A DNA stretch of 64,000 bases from Ailanthus altissimus (lineage: Eukaryota; Streptophyta; Magnoliopsida; Sapindales; Simaroubaceae): the NCBI GenBank assembly GCA_946807835.1, contig OX327701.1, forward strand, positions 10,441,501 through 10,505,500, written 5' to 3'. The translations under genes and the position numbers were made by a program. Below, piece after piece: positions 10,727-22,834 of this stretch (the first letter of the stretch is position 1; each line of letters begins with the position of its first letter). The notes under the pieces were generated by a model. That model worked only from the letters and a program-made list of their open reading frames with translations, did no database searches and was not told where the DNA came from.

Positions 10727-12350
10727 ATGGATACAAAGTCGTTAATTCAGTTATGGAATACATTAAACATCTCTGAAGAAGAGAATGAAGTGGTTAAATT
10801 TACTGCTAACTATAAAAAGTAAGGGGATATAATGAATACTGAATGCATACTATGTAAAGTCAGTGTTGATATTACAAAACCCCTAAGAAGATGTGTTAAA
10901 GCAGTAGTTAAAGGATCGTGTGAAAAGGTTATTATGCCAATCCTCTATGAAAGACTCCTTAATTTCTATTATTATTGTGGTAGATTACGTCATAGTTTCA
11001 AGGAATATAGGGATCTTCAAATAAAGAAGAAACAGAAAGATATGGAGGCATAGGGGTTTAAATTAAATACTTTCATGGAAGAGGATTTTGAATACGGGCC
11101 ATGGTTGAGGGCTGGGATTATGGTAGATATAAACATATAGACAAAAGGCAAAGAGAAAGTGCATAAATAAAAAGAATTAGAAAGTGAAGGTAAGGCGTAC
11201 CTAGGTAAGTAAGGAAAGTCTCAGAAAGTTATGGAGTGAAGTTATCATAACGCAAGAGAAGTGATACAGGAACAAAGTAACAACAATGGTGAAGAATGTG
11301 CTGAGTAAATGAGTGTTGCAATATCAAAACACACAGAAGATCTGAGCTGAAGAAGTAATCTGGTCTAACAAGGCAGGGCAATCTTGGATTTGAGAAAACT
11401 AGAAGGAAATTGTAGTATCATTAATGAGGAGAGATGATTTCATGAAGGATGTAGACATGGAAGTCATTGGTAAAGCAAGTGCTAGAAGCCTACTGATTAA
11501 GGGTAGATTACTAATAAAGAAAGAATGAGACGTAAAGGAAGCAGGAAACAAATAAGATATGGAGGGAATTGTGACTTTGGCGGGACAAAAAAAAGAAATA
11601 AGTCAACCAAGCTTTATTTGTGTAACTGATACAGGTCAGGCCTAAAAGCCAGAATCTATAAATCAAATTTTAAATATGGGCTTTTTGGACTAGGAAGAAA
11701 TAAAGGGGAAACCAAAAGCAGTAAGGCCAGGGAAGGAAAATAAAAAATGTAAACAAATAGCTAGAGAGGCGAGGTCAAATAGTCAGAGTGAGCTTGTAAG
11801 AAGTTTGGGCAAAAGAAATGATAGGGTTGAAGATGAGGAAAGCCTAGTCTCGAAAAAAGAGTGCTGAATTTCTACACAATGGCTAGTCTTTTTTAAGAGC
11901 AAAAAAGATGAAGTTGAAGCTGTTAATAAAATTGACAACCAGATATCAGCGATGGCTAATCTCCAGCTCCACTGAGATCAATGTGGCTGTTTAGCTAGAA
12001 TTTTTTAGGTTTGAGGAATCCTCGAACATTCTATGAACTCAAAATAATTCTCAAGGAACAAAGGCTGAATATTGTATTTTTAAGTGAAACAAAACTAAAG
12101 GAAAGGCAGATAAGGCAAATGGGGTTTAAACTAGGTTTTGACAACTTCTTAACAGTTAGCAGGGAAGGATTGGTAGGTGGTGTGACATTTCTACTAGACA
12201 ATGATACTAATGTACAAGTGATGTCATATAGTAAGAGTCATATAGAATCATTAATTAGGGAGGAAAACTTTACAACTTGGAGATTTACCGGTGTCTATGG
12301 GATGCCAGAGATGGAATAAAAGCAACATACATGGAAAATGGAAGCTTTAT
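10727..12350 (+). pseudogene. LINE (L1-type) 5' half: ORF1 and start of endonuclease
   Basis: ORF1 starts at ATG 10727 (MDTKSLIQLWNTLNISEEEN). It has an internal deletion and stops. A later piece at 10832-11050 carries KPLRRCVKAVVKG and the gag-type knuckle YYYCGRLRHSFKEY, where the first and last zinc cysteines are now Tyr. This is the DUF4283 plus CCHC_4 layout of plant L1 ORF1. ORF2 begins near 12011 with NPRTFYELKIILKEQRLNIV then FLSETKL, the N-terminus of the APE-type endonuclease, and breaks off by about 12350. No reverse transcriptase follows. It is a dead fragment truncated at its 3' side, unlike usual LINE 5' truncation. Confidence 0.72.
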
Positions 12351-14313
12351 AATATTCCCTAGATATTTAGTTTTTCTTCAACTAGAGACTTGCTAAATCT
12401 TCTATTAATCCAACTAGCCTTTTAAGCAAAGTCCAAGAGTGACACCTTAACTATTGATCTGAATTGCCATAGAAGCCTGTGAACCTCCACACTTCCTTCT
12501 TCAGACTGAACCAAATTGTCAACATGAAAAACATTATATGATAAATTTTTTATATTTACTTATTCCTTACAAAGAAGTGCTAGACTCCCTCTCAAACCCT
12601 ATCTGTATACTATAAAGCACCTTTCAAAACTCAACCTATACCTTACCTCCTCCATTAGAGCCTTTATACATTTTGTTTTACTGAGGAACAATATATCAGT
12701 CTTATATTGTTAAGAAATCTGAGAAAGAGTTCTGAATTTTAAAAGTTCCCCCGTCTCTTGAACATTCTAGCATATCAGAATCATTGTTCCCGGTAAGGTT
12801 GGACTCTTCTTTAGCCTCCACTAATCTCCCCTTATTATGGATATGTTAGATTTTTCAATCTGGTTTTATCAATTGTGAATTGGCATAAGGCTTTCTCAGA
12901 CACGAACTGACCATCCCCACCAACATTTAACTTCTTACTCCCCTTCTGTTTCTTTAGGCTTAACCCTTTTCATGAAGAAATTCTTTCTCTTTTAAGCCCA
13001 ATCAATGTACTATTCCCTCCAACCTAGTTACCTAGACCCTAAACCTTCATTTTCCATTTGCCACCCTGTTTTTGCTCATTTGGCTAACACTCATTGGCTA
13101 TTGATATAGCTCTTTTTGCATCACAAGAAATGCTTATAGCCATTTCCAACCTAATGATCTCCTTTTCAGGCCTATATTTAAAACTATCTTCCATCTCAGC
13201 CTTAAGGACCATGTTAGGCCCTTTTACCTCTAAGCTTTACATTAAACCATCTTTATTTCCCTCCTGCCTTTTAGAAACTTCAATCTCTGCCAATCATTTC
13301 TGTTCCTGACAAGATCTTCCAAATTCACTAAATACCTAATTCTTTCCATATCCATTATGTATCATATTTTCTAAAGCCATTGTATAAATTAACCCTCTAT
13401 TATCTTAGGATTTGGAAATTAGATTTGTCTGTAAAACTAATCTAGAGCCAATCATTTCAATTTTTCACCCAAACTTTCAATTTTCCTACCCCTAATCTCT
13501 TCATTTCCATTAATACCCTCTTTTAACTCTTCTGAATTTCCACTTCTACCTCTACTCTTACTAGAATTCCATTATTTTCCCAACCTCTGCTTTTTCATAA
13601 AAAAATTTGCTTTCATCCAATCTCCATATTTGAACCTCTTCTCCTGATTATAGATTTTCTTCAATAAGCATGAAGGACACTCTCTATAGACGTGCTCAAT
13701 TATACCACAATGAAAATAAAACTTGGACAATCTCTTATACTTAACTGGCAATTCAAACTCTCTTTTCCCTCTGACAATCGAACTCTAATGCCTCTAACTA
13801 ATGGTTTAGTAATGTCTAGATTGACTCTTGAGTCTTAAAATTTTTTCCCTAACATAGTCCATTCTCATTCGCACCCACCTACTTAACTATGCCAATCTAT
13901 TGACCTAATCTTCTTTCCATCTTCTTATTCATACAAAATATTATGATGTTATGTATTTGAACCCAAAATGAGGCCCTTGTGAACTTGATTTTTGATATGT
14001 CTTCCAAGCCAACTAGTTTAGCCAAAACTAGTAATGCATTATCAAAATTCCAAAAGCCATTTTGAAGTACTCTTCTTTTGTCCACTTCTACCTAGAACTG
14101 AAAGATCAATATATTCTCCCCCAAGCTTTCAATTTATACTCCATGTATAACTTTCTAGGCCTGCTGCATTACCCATCTGAATGCTTCTTTGTTAACCTGC
14201 TTTGGTGATAACACCTTTCCCACCAAACTATAGGTAGTTAATCTTCTTTCTTCCCTATCTTTATCTTACAATGAGAGATGATTGCATAGTTTTTCCAACT
14301 CATTTGTATCCAT
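12351..14313 (-). pseudogene. Second LINE 5' half, convergent with the first
   Basis: On the minus strand ORF1 starts at ATG 14313-14311 (MDTNELEKLCNHL) and soon meets a stop. Clear DUF4283-type sequence follows at 14085-13897 (KRRVLQNGFWNFDNALLVLA, then ISKIKFTRASFWVQIHNI). A decayed knuckle (FHCGIIEHVYREC) lies near 13700. Past the ORF1 tail, endonuclease-like sequence (TDILFLSKTKC) appears near 12690-12650, and decayed ORF2 continues down to the junction with the first LINE. Reverse transcriptase is missing here too. It is the same broad family as the plus-strand copy. Confidence 0.68.
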
Positions 14314-14629
14314 ATACTTTACACTCGAAAATCTTAAAATACAAGAAAGTTTAGGAAAGTGTGGCCAAAGGTTATGAGACAGTAATGGGTAATATTAATG
14401 ATGGATGATACATCCAAGGTAGCTTGTTGGAAAGTTTGGTAAGTAGAAGAAGGATAATTTAATCAATGGGTGAACTTATGGTATTTAATGGTGACAGATG
14501 GAATAACTATCCCAACATTCTTTCTCATTAACAGATCTACACTTCTATTTGAATAGAGTGAGTGCTTGCTCAAAAAAGAGAGAAACGTCTAAGTTCGTTA
14601 GAACTACTTCAACCCAAGAATTTTGTAGA

Positions 14630-14633
<4 letters not shown>

Positions 14634-14663
<30 letters not shown>
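14634..14663. repeat. (GA)n microsatellite
   Basis: About 14 GA units lie just upstream of the minus-strand LINE start, in what would be its 5' untranslated region. The reverse strand is a (TC)n tract. Confidence 0.85.
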
Positions 14664-14667
<4 letters not shown>

Positions 14668-14944
14668 CTACTATAATTTAGAGATCAAAAGATTTAGAGA
14701 TGTATTGAAGATGGGCATTTTTTAATCAATTGTTTTGTTTTTTCCAAAACGTAGTACTTTTGGATGCTTTTGTTTTTCTTAAAATGCCTCTATTTTAAGT
14801 AATATTTTTTATTTTTTAATTTTAAATAATTTTAAAATAGAGTTGTTTCATATATGTTGAAAAAATAATAATATTATTAAAATGACATTGCTTCAAATAT
14901 TTTAGAAAAAAAAATCTTAAAACGATGTCGTTTTATTGATTATG

Positions 14945-15160
14945 CACTAGCACGTTATTTCCTATCACTAATTTCTAAGATATATTTTCTATACTTTCTA
15001 CCATAAATTTATGTTAAATATTATCATAAATTTGTGATAAAAAAAATTACTTGTTATAGAATAAATTATAAATTATTGATATCGTAAATTACGTGATAGT
15101 ATCTATCACAAATTTATAATAACAAAAACTATCTATCACTAAATCTTTTTTTTTTTAGTG
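14945..15160. mobile_element. CACTA-like small non-autonomous element
   Basis: The sequence begins CACTAGCACG at 14945 and ends in a T-run plus TAGTG at 15156-15160; the complement of that end starts CACTAAAAAAAA. Interior words TATCACTAA and ATCACAAATTTAT recur in both orientations, as in the subterminal repeats of CACTA elements. The 3-bp flanks (ATG, CAT) do not match, so the boundaries are tentative. Confidence 0.38.
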
Positions 15161-15400
15161 CATCTAATATAATTGCATTGTCAAATGATATTTTTAGCTA
15201 TATAACTCAAATAAACATGTGAATAATAAATATTTAAATGTTTTATTATCATTAAAACTTAAGTTGTAAAACCTCCTGAAACTTTAAGGCTAACTTCATC
15301 ACAACATCTTAAGAAGATGCTAAAACTAGTTCAAGCAACCAATAATGTGAGCAAAAGTCAAAATTGCATCTTTCCAAATGGAACATGAAGCATTACAATA
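15161..15400. other. Intergenic sequence without recognised features
   Basis: No coding or repeat signal beyond AT-richness. It leads into the gypsy gag relic. Confidence 0.4.
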
Positions 15401-15418
15401 GTTACAATTGAGAGATTG

Positions 15419-15735
15419 CTCGAAGAGGTATCTAGTTTGGAATACATTTTTCCAAGCACTTCATGTCAAGTTTGGCACTAATGGTTATGAAGATTTTGTT
15501 GAATCTCTAGCGAAGCTATAGGAAACTGGTACCTTGAAGGATTACATTAACGAGTTTCACGAGGTTGCCAATAGTGTTGTTAGGGTAACTACTGAATTGG
15601 AGAAAAGTTTGTTTTCATTGGTGGCTAGTTACAGAATGCTATTCATTTTATTGTGAAATTGTTGAAACCTAAGACTATAAATGAAATTATAAATATAACA
15701 TGACCCTTGGAAGAGAGGTTAAACTTCTAAAGAAA
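15419..15735 (+). pseudogene. Ty3/gypsy gag relic
   Basis: Reading with stops allowed, the frame gives WNTFFQALHVKFGTNGYEDF, ESLAKL, then ETGTLKDYINEFHEVANSVV and a SLFSLVASY segment. This is the Retrotrans_gag pattern (W..F...L...FG....ED....L..L.QTGTV.EY...FE). Several stops are present and no zinc knuckle or pol follows, so it is an isolated fragment. Confidence 0.6.
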
Positions 15736-15739
15736 CTAA

Positions 15740-16678
15740 CTGTTTGAGAATGACAAAGTTAATTTTTTGTTCTACACAAAGTCAATTTTTTTTTACGTCC
15801 AATATGGCGTCTTACACTAGAAGAAGCTGGTGAATGACAACAAAAAAAGATTATACTACAAGTATGATGGATAATATGTGAAGGGATATAGAGATAGGAA
15901 AATTTTAACTAAATTGATAATCTAGTTCAAATCAATAAATTCTTGGTTTAGTTTTAGGTTTGAGTGTCATTCAACTATGATAAACAGAACTGAACCAAAT
16001 ATTATTCAATTTCCTATTTTGCTTCCATGGTAATATGTTATTGGTTATTTTTATGAATGCTAGTGCCTTTACCTATATTTCATGACCTAATATAAAATCA
16101 TCAAACTTTAAGCCCTAATTTCATCTCTTGTGCCACATCTTCTTACTTGTTACCTTCCTAAACTTATCTTTTGTTTTTTCATTTCATGCATACTTGCCAC
16201 CAACAAATAGTTTCTAGAGAATCAATACGGCCACATAAACGAACTTTCAATCTTCATTGTTGCTTAAACCAAACCTAAATTTGTTCTAATTTTATCTTTC
16301 TAATTTTTCTTTTCATTGTTTTCTCGTTTTCAACACATAAAGATCATTTTCCACTAGTTATCAATAACCACCTGTTAAATCTACTATTATTATTAGTTCA
16401 TATCCCTTAAATTTTTATACTTTTAAATTGAGCTTTTCAATGAAGTGTAAATTGATGGATTATACCAATCCAAACATTAATAGTCAGCTTGAATTAGGTT
16501 TCAAATTTTTATCAATTTAGATTAGTTTGTTTCAACTCAAAACCTATAAGCTTGGATTAGTTTGAAAATTGACTCAAACCCATCTACACAAAAAGTTTTT
16601 CAACTATAGCTAGACTATAAGAAATCAATGTGAATTAAGACTTTAATTTAGTTATTTAGTTTAAATTGACTTGTTTTT
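15740..16678. other. Intergenic AT-rich sequence with hAT-like words
   Basis: No gene is supported. Around 15905-16010 and 16440-16650 the text is built of repeated AACC/GGTTT and TTGGATTAG words of the kind left by degraded hAT-like elements, but no matching ends could be placed. The stretch ends at the left LTR of the copia element at 16679. Confidence 0.35.
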
Positions 16679-17513
16679 TGTTGGAGATTATGTGATTCAA
16701 CAATTTTAGTTGGACAAGAATTGAGATAAATACCAAAGAGGAGAGTCACAAGAAGTCTAGAATGTATGGGACACATATGGAGAAGTCTAGGATGTGTGGG
16801 ACACGAATAGAAAAATGAGACACCAAGACTGAACGCCGCAGCGCTTAGGGCTAAGCACCGTGGCGCCTAAACCAAAAGCCCAGTGCCGCGACGCTGAGTC
16901 TTTAGCACCGTAACATTGGGCGCAATTAAGCTCAGTGCCGCGACGCCAGAACCTTAGCGCCGTGGCGCCAGAACCGGAAAATTTTTGTTTTTGTGCAAGA
17001 TTTTAAGTTTTGGAAAGTTTAAGACTTCCAAAACAAGAGGAATTTTACTCCAACAAGGAATAGGGTTAGTAGGCACGAAATAAACCTTATATAAACACTT
17101 GTAAACCCTTTATTTTAGATTAAGAATTAAGAAATACTCTAAGAGAGGGGAAGAACTGGGTAGACACTAAATGCTTGTGTGCACTAGGGTGGAACCATTG
17201 TTTGGGTGTTCATTGTTCATGGTAGAGCAAGGGTATACTAAACATTAGGTCTTTTTAGGGTTCTTCATTGGATTTTCCTTGTAAAATCTCTAGGGAGTTA
17301 ATAAGAGAGGTTAAGATCCACCATGGACGTAGGAAATTGGCCGAACCATGCAAGATTATGTTGTGATCTTTTATATTTTTCTTTGAATTCTTGCTATTTT
17401 ACTTGATAAACAGGTTATTCCACTGCGCAAAAAGGTTAGGGTTCTAGGTTGAACTTAGGGTTTTTCGTTTTAACCTAATCTCAAGAGAAAGAAAGGTGTT
17501 TTCTCCCTCAACA
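16679..17513 (+). mobile_element. 5' LTR of a non-autonomous copia element, 835 bp
   Basis: It starts TGTTGGAGATTATG and ends CTCCCTCAACA. It is followed by a primer-binding site, and a diverged copy lies at 18980-19919. It contains short direct repeats (GAGAAGTCTAG) and a GC-rich block at 16831-16976 with words such as TTAGCGCCGTGGCGCC. A TATA-like AACCTTATATAAACAC at about 17082 is the probable promoter. Confidence 0.85.
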
Positions 17514-17516
17514 AAC

Positions 17517-17528
17517 TGATATCAAAGC
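17517..17528 (+). promoter_or_regulatory. Primer-binding site, initiator-Met tRNA type, mutated
   Basis: TGATATCAAAGC differs from the canonical TGGTATCAGAGC at two sites, both G to A. The element uses the copia-typical initiator tRNA-Met priming. The changes fit decay by methyl-cytosine deamination on the other strand. Confidence 0.75.
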
Positions 17529-17565
17529 TAAATGTTCGATAATACACACCTAAGGTATTTAAACT

Positions 17566-18979
17566 ATGGCTGCAATCAAGAAAGAAATAGAGAAGTTTAA
17601 TGGGATAAATGGCTTCAATCTTTGGAGGAAAAAAGGTAAGGCTCTACTAGTGAAAGAAGGGCTAGACTCAACCTTGGAGGAAGCCAGCTCCTCAACCAGA
17701 AAAGGAACAACAACCTCAAAGTTTGAGCAAAAAGATTGGGATACGATTCAGAAAAAGACTCACAGCACCATAATCTTAGCGTTTGAGTGATGAAGTATTA
17801 AGGGAAGTTGGTGGTGAAGAAACCACTTTGGGGCTATGGAAGAGACTCGAGACATTATACATAAAGAAGTCTCTTGTAAATAGACTTCTTGTGAAGAAGA
17901 AACTACATCAACTAATAATACACGATTGATCTTCATTGAGAGCTCACATTGACAAGTTCAACAAGATCATCATAAGTCTTGAGCAATTGTGAATCAAGAC
18001 TGAGGATGAAGACAAGGCCATTATCCTGTTAAGTTTGTTGCCAAAGAGCTATGAAAGCTTTATGGATACACTATTGTATGGTAATGACTCTTTAACGATG
18101 AATGATGTCAAGGCATCATTGAACTTAAAAGAATTGACAAAGAGATCTGAGTCCGAGAGTGGAGCAGCATTGCTTGTACAAGGAAAGAATAGCAACCAAT
18201 CAAGGAGGAGATCCAAGAAGTATTTCCTTTGTAATAAGGAAGGGCACTTTGTGAAGGATTTTCTAAAATCAAAAAACCAATGAGGGTGGGTTGCATCGGT
18301 ACTGAGGAAGATACCGAAGTTTTAGACATATTGGTAGCCTCAAAGGGAAAGGACGCTAGCATATGGATACTAGATTTAGAGTACAGTGTCTATATGTGTC
18401 TTGACAGATCGATGTTTACCAACTACAAAGCCAAGAGAGGTAAAGATCTAATGGGGAATGACATGACTTGTAAGATCATAGGAGTTGGTGACATAAGGCT
18501 GAGGATGCAAGGTAGAGACACTATGGACTTATATGGTGTAAGGCATGTTCTTAAGTTAAGGAGAACTTGATAATCCTTGGCAAGCTCGATGAGGAAGAGT
18601 ATTCGGTTAAAACAAAAAAAAAAAAAAAAACTAAGGGTAGAGAAAGGACCTATAAGGTTTGAGGGTGAGAAGCATAATTGAGAGCTATATGTGCTTACTG
18701 GGATGGCCATGAGTGGCCCAACATGGGGTGTTGGGGTAATGCAGACCATTAGGTAACATCCAAACTGTGTTCACCGAGGTGATGAGGGTAAAAAAGCAGT
18801 GCAACGCATCCATACCCTATGCAAGGTGCACGAATGCCTTTGGAGACCAAAGCCAATAGTCCGAGAAAAGTTAAGTCTTTGTGGAGACTTAACTAGACTC
18901 AACTCTATGTGATAGATTATTGGTGTAGATCGGATCTCAAAGCCTTCTTTTTTGGAATATTTTGAATCAATGAAGGGTT
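17566..18979 (+). pseudogene. Copia gag and protease remnant; rest of pol deleted
   Basis: It starts at ATG 17566 (MAAIKKEIEKFNGINGFNLW), the usual gag opening of this copia group. Frameshifts and stops break gag. A second stretch at 18035-18283 reads LPKSYESFMDTLLYG, then a knuckle remnant FLCNKEGHFVKDF, in which the first and last zinc ligands are lost. At 18280-18570 a protease-like segment WILDLEYSVYMC follows, but the catalytic D-S/T-G is not intact. Integrase, RT and RNase H are absent and the sequence runs straight to the 3' LTR. A non-autonomous deletion derivative. Confidence 0.75.
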
Positions 18980-19919
18980 TGTTAAAGATTTGGTGATTCA
19001 ACAACCTTGGTTAGACAAGATTGAGATGAATACCAAATAGGAGAGTCACAAGAAGTTTAGAATATGTGGGACATGTATGGAGAAGTCTAGAACATGTGGA
19101 ACATATATGGAGAAGTCTAGAACGTGTGGGACACGAAGAGGGAAACGAAACAAGAATTGAAGACGCGAAGAAAGCAAAGAAAACGCGTGGAGAAGGCACC
19201 AGGGCTGAACGCCTCGACGCCCAGGACTGAGTGCCACGGTGCCCAAACTAAAAGCCTAGCGCCACAGTGCTAGGTCCTTAGTGCCACGACGCTAGGTCCT
19301 TAGCGCAGCGGCATTGGGCGCAATTAAGCTTAATGCTGCTGCTCCAGAACCTCAGCGCTGCGGTGCCAAAGTCGGGAAAATTCTATTTTTATGCAGGATT
19401 TCAAGTTTTGGGAAGTTTATGACTTTCAAAATAAGAGGACTCTTACTTTAACAAGGAATAGGGTTAGTAGGCACGAAATAAACCCTATATAAACACTTGT
19501 AAACCCTTTATTTTAGATTAAGCATTAAGAGAGACTCTAAGATAAGGGAAGAACTAGGTAGACATTAAGTGCTTATGTGCGCTAGGGTGAAACCATTATT
19601 TGGGTGTTCATTGTTCGTTGTAGAGCAATGGTACACTAAACATTAGGTCCCTTTTAGGGTTCTTCATTGGGTTTTCCTTGTAAAATCTCTACGAAGTTAA
19701 TAAGAGATGCTAGGATCCTTGGATCCACCGTGGACATAGACAATTGGCTGAACCACGTAAGATTTTGTTGTGCTCTTTTATATTCTGCTTTGAATTCTTG
19801 CTACTTTGCTTGATAAATAGGTTATTCCGCTGCGCAAAGAGGTTAGGGTTCTAGGTTGAATTTTCAGTTCTTCGCTTCAACTAATCTCAAGAGGGAGAAG
19901 AGTGTTTCCTCCCTCAACA
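18980..19919 (+). mobile_element. 3' LTR of the non-autonomous copia element, 940 bp
   Basis: It starts TGTTAAAGATTTGGTG and ends CTCCCTCAACA. It is about 105 bp longer than the 5' copy because it has an extra copy of the GAGAAGTCTAGAAC repeat and an insertion around 19150-19200. The two LTRs are visibly diverged, so the insertion is old. A weak target duplication is seen: TTTTT before the 5' LTR and TTTTC after this one. GC-rich cluster at 19206-19375. Confidence 0.83.
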
Positions 19920-20329
19920 TTTTCTTTTTTAAATAAATTTTTATTCAAGTAGTATTTGACTTCTTAAGTCTTATTAGATTTATTTATCTTTTAAGTTTAT
20001 TTTTTTCTTTTATAATTTATTGTAAACTCTATATATACTTAAGCATTCATTAATAAGAATTTTTTTTAATGGCATTTTGGAGACATTTAGTGAATTTAAA
20101 TGTGTCTCACGACTAAAAACAAATCGTGGGAGTGATCATTTTATTTTTAGATCTAGATGAACTGCATTGCTAATATTGATCCTAAAAAAGAAATGGTAGG
20201 TATAGCTAGTCCATGAACAGCCAACCATTGCACTATAAAAATTGGATAGGTTCGATCTATGGTCATTGGGTCCTCGTAAAAAGATTTAATAAATTCATCG
20301 AGTTGTTCACTTCTTTTTAAATCTATACA
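19920..20329 (+). mobile_element. End of an older copia LTR
   Basis: This AT-rich stretch with a TATA-like CTCTATATATAC near 20028 ends in ATACA at 20325-20329, directly followed by a primer-binding site. It therefore looks like the 3' part of a 5' LTR whose beginning is on the far side of, or was lost at, the copia insertion at 16679-19919. Confidence 0.45.
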
Positions 20330-20341
20330 TGGTATTAGAGC
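20330..20341 (+). promoter_or_regulatory. Primer-binding site of the older copia element
   Basis: TGGTATTAGAGC matches the canonical initiator-Met tRNA site at 11 of 12 bases (C to T at position 7) and directly follows a CA terminus. No gag or pol can be read downstream, only the leader repeats. Confidence 0.65.
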
Positions 20342-20393
20342 CTCTCTTAGGTTAACCTTTTTTTTTCGTCTCCATTGTCCATCAATCTTTTTA

Positions 20394-20610
20394 TTTTTTT
20401 GCTTTATTTTAAAGGATTAACTCTCTTCCATTTTCGAACAGATCTTTTATTTTTCTACTTTCTTTTAAAAAAAAATCTCTTCTATTCCCAAATGGGTCTT
20501 CTATTTTTCTAATTTATTTTAAGGGCTTCATCCCTACCATTCCCAAACGATTATATTTTTTATTTTATTTTAAGAGTTTTCCCCTTAAATTCTCAAAAGA
20601 AAAAAGTTTC
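20394..20610. repeat. Leader repeats, about 4 copies of a 55-65 bp unit
   Basis: Segments of the form 'TTTTATTTTAA' + 'G(G/A)..T..CTC..(C/T)CATTCCCAAA(C/T)G' + 'TCTTCTATTTTTCTA' recur four times. They lie in what would be the 5' untranslated leader of the older copia element. Confidence 0.55.
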
Positions 20611-20766
20611 TTTTCCTTTTTATTACTTCTTTCTTCTTCTAGTTTCAAACTCCTTCAAGCTCAACAACTTGAACTAATCTTCAATTTCCTTTTCTATCTT
20701 AAAATAAAGCAAAAAAATAAGGCAATGCAACTATTTTTAATTGATGGACAATGATTGAATTAGAAA

Positions 20767-21522
20767 TAGGGATGGCAAAATACCCTGTGGGCCTTACCTT
20801 GAATAGGGTGGAGATAGGTAATTTTTATGAAAATAAGGTAAGGTATGGGAAAAAATTATTTCCTAAATTATTAATGGGGGGATGATGGGATTAAGCCCTC
20901 CCCCCCGCTCCATCCCCACCTCGTTTTATATGAATTTATTAAATATAATTTTTTCATATATATTTATATAATAAATAATTTATAGATTTTTTATTTTATA
21001 ATTATATTTAAGTAGGACATGCTTTAATAATATATTTACTTCTTTTTCTTTATTGTAAATGATAAAAAAATATTTATTTTTAAGTTGGCCGGTTATTGAT
21101 TTTAATGAGAATGTAAAGCAATTAAGAGGAAAATCAATAATGTTAGGCACTATAACATTTTTTAAATTCTTATTTTTGTATTTTATTTGTTATTTATTTA
21201 AAACTTTATTTCTTAATTGCTATTCACATTATTGAAAGATATTATTATATTATTTTAATTTATTTGTTTCATATTTTTTTAATTATAATATAGAATAAAC
21301 TTTTTATATTGTTAAAATTTAAGAATATAAATTAGTATTTAATATTAATAAATAAAAAGTGTGGAAATGAGGCAGAGTTGAGAAAGGAATTCCCACATGA
21401 GGATTTTTCATCCCCGCCTCATTAAAATTTTTGGGAAATGGTATAGGGAACATGACTTAAAATAAAAAAATGAGACAGGGTATGAGAAATGCCTCCTTGT
21501 GCCTGCCTTATAGCGATCCTTA
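20767..21522. mobile_element. hAT-like non-autonomous element, about 756 bp
   Basis: The left end is TAGGGATGGCAAAATACCC. The right end is TTATAGCGATCCTTA, complement TAAGGATCGCTATAAGG. Close to both ends are G/C-rich blocks (GGGTGGAGATAGG; CATCCCCGCCTCATT) mirroring each other, typical of this plant hAT group. Possible target duplication: AATTAGAAA on the left and AATTGAAA on the right, imperfect. No coding capacity. Confidence 0.5.
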
Positions 21523-22331
21523 ATTGAAATCTATTTCAGACTAGCTTCTTGTTATTCAACCTTAAGGACAATGTTTATTTGTAAGGAAGGAGAAATGATC
21601 TGAACCTATATGACTCTATAAGTCTATTTCTTATCCGTTAAAATTAAGGGATGATAATGTAGCTGAAATTAAAAAAAAAAAACCAGATTCAAAGTAAATT
21701 TAAAAAATCCATTTTTTTTTTTTATCTTGGTTCTTTGTTTTGTAGAATCTGAATTTGGGCTAAATCAAAATTTTTTGGGACCCAGAAAATCTTGCCCGAA
21801 ACTTGGGTTTTGTCCTTTTTTTTTATAAACAAAATTTTAAATTAATTCTTAAAATTTCTAATCTTTAATATATATATTTAAAAAATTATACTTATTCATT
21901 TATTTTGAAACCTTTAGATATATAGATCATACTTACGGGAAAAAGAAGTGAAAAGATTGTAGACGCTATGAAAAACATTAGTGATATATTTTTCATTTTA
22001 AAACTTAATAATAATAATAATAATTACATAAATATTAGTAGTATTTTTATTAATATTTAACAATATGATATTAACAAATTATATAATATAAATTATACAA
22101 TCTAACAATTATTTTACAAAATAAATACCCTAAAAATTCAAATTTTATCAAAAAAAAAATTTTGAAAATTAAAAATTGGGTTTAATCCAAGCCAGGTTAC
22201 TTAGATCAAACCCAAATGCAACATAGGCCTAGAAAAACCCGAGCAAAACCTAAATTCTAGGTTTATAAAAAAAAATTGAATTCAAATTTGAGTTGAGCAA
22301 AACCAAAATCTGGATCTCAACTCGAATCTAA
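21523..22331. other. Intergenic sequence, possible split hAT-like element
   Basis: No gene. The text from about 21650 (AGGGATGATAATG) to the gypsy LTR, together with 40025-40085 on the far side (ending AATCACCCTA), shares AACCTAAATT/GGGTTT words. It may be one hAT-like element split by the gypsy insertion. The ends are only weakly similar, so this is tentative. Confidence 0.3.
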
Positions 22332-22832
22332 TGGAGACATCATAATCAGACCTTGGCTTTCTTAAAAGAAATTTTGAGTAGGCCAAATTATTAGAACTAG
22401 CCCATGAAGCCCAAAAATGAAGAAGATTGTAGAGGAGTCAGTACCTTCATTTTAGAACTCTGACTTACTGCAAAATTAGACTTTCAAGCAGCCAATTTAG
22501 AATTTAAATTTCAACAAGTGCTTTAAGACTTTCCACTAACACTTTAAGACTTTTATTTGCTGTAATTTTCGAATTTTACTTGTTTTTGAATTGTCTTGTA
22601 CTCTTTCACATTTGTATCTTGATCTTAATGGTTTTTATATAAACTAAAAGGTTAAGAGTTTGGGAGTCGGTCATTGTTTCAGTATTCAGAAAAATAAACA
22701 AAGTATTTTTTCAAAAAAAATTATTTTTAAGTTGGTGCCTAGCCAATCTCAGTTTTATTTTGTTGAATGATATCAACAAATTTACATCTTCATGAATAAA
22801 ATCATGTGCCCATTAGCGCTTGTTCTACATCA
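22332..22832 (+). mobile_element. 5' LTR of a degenerate Ty3/gypsy element, 501 bp
   Basis: It starts TGGAGACATCATAATCAGAC and ends CTACATCA, directly before a primer-binding site. The partner LTR is at 39520 to about 40019. The two copies are clearly diverged (several percent by eye, with small indels). The words GAATC at 22324-22328 and 40020-40024 may be the target duplication if the LTR is taken to begin three bases earlier, with TAATG, which both copies share. TATA-like GTTTTTATATAAAC near 22630. Confidence 0.83.
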
Positions 22833-22834
22833 GG

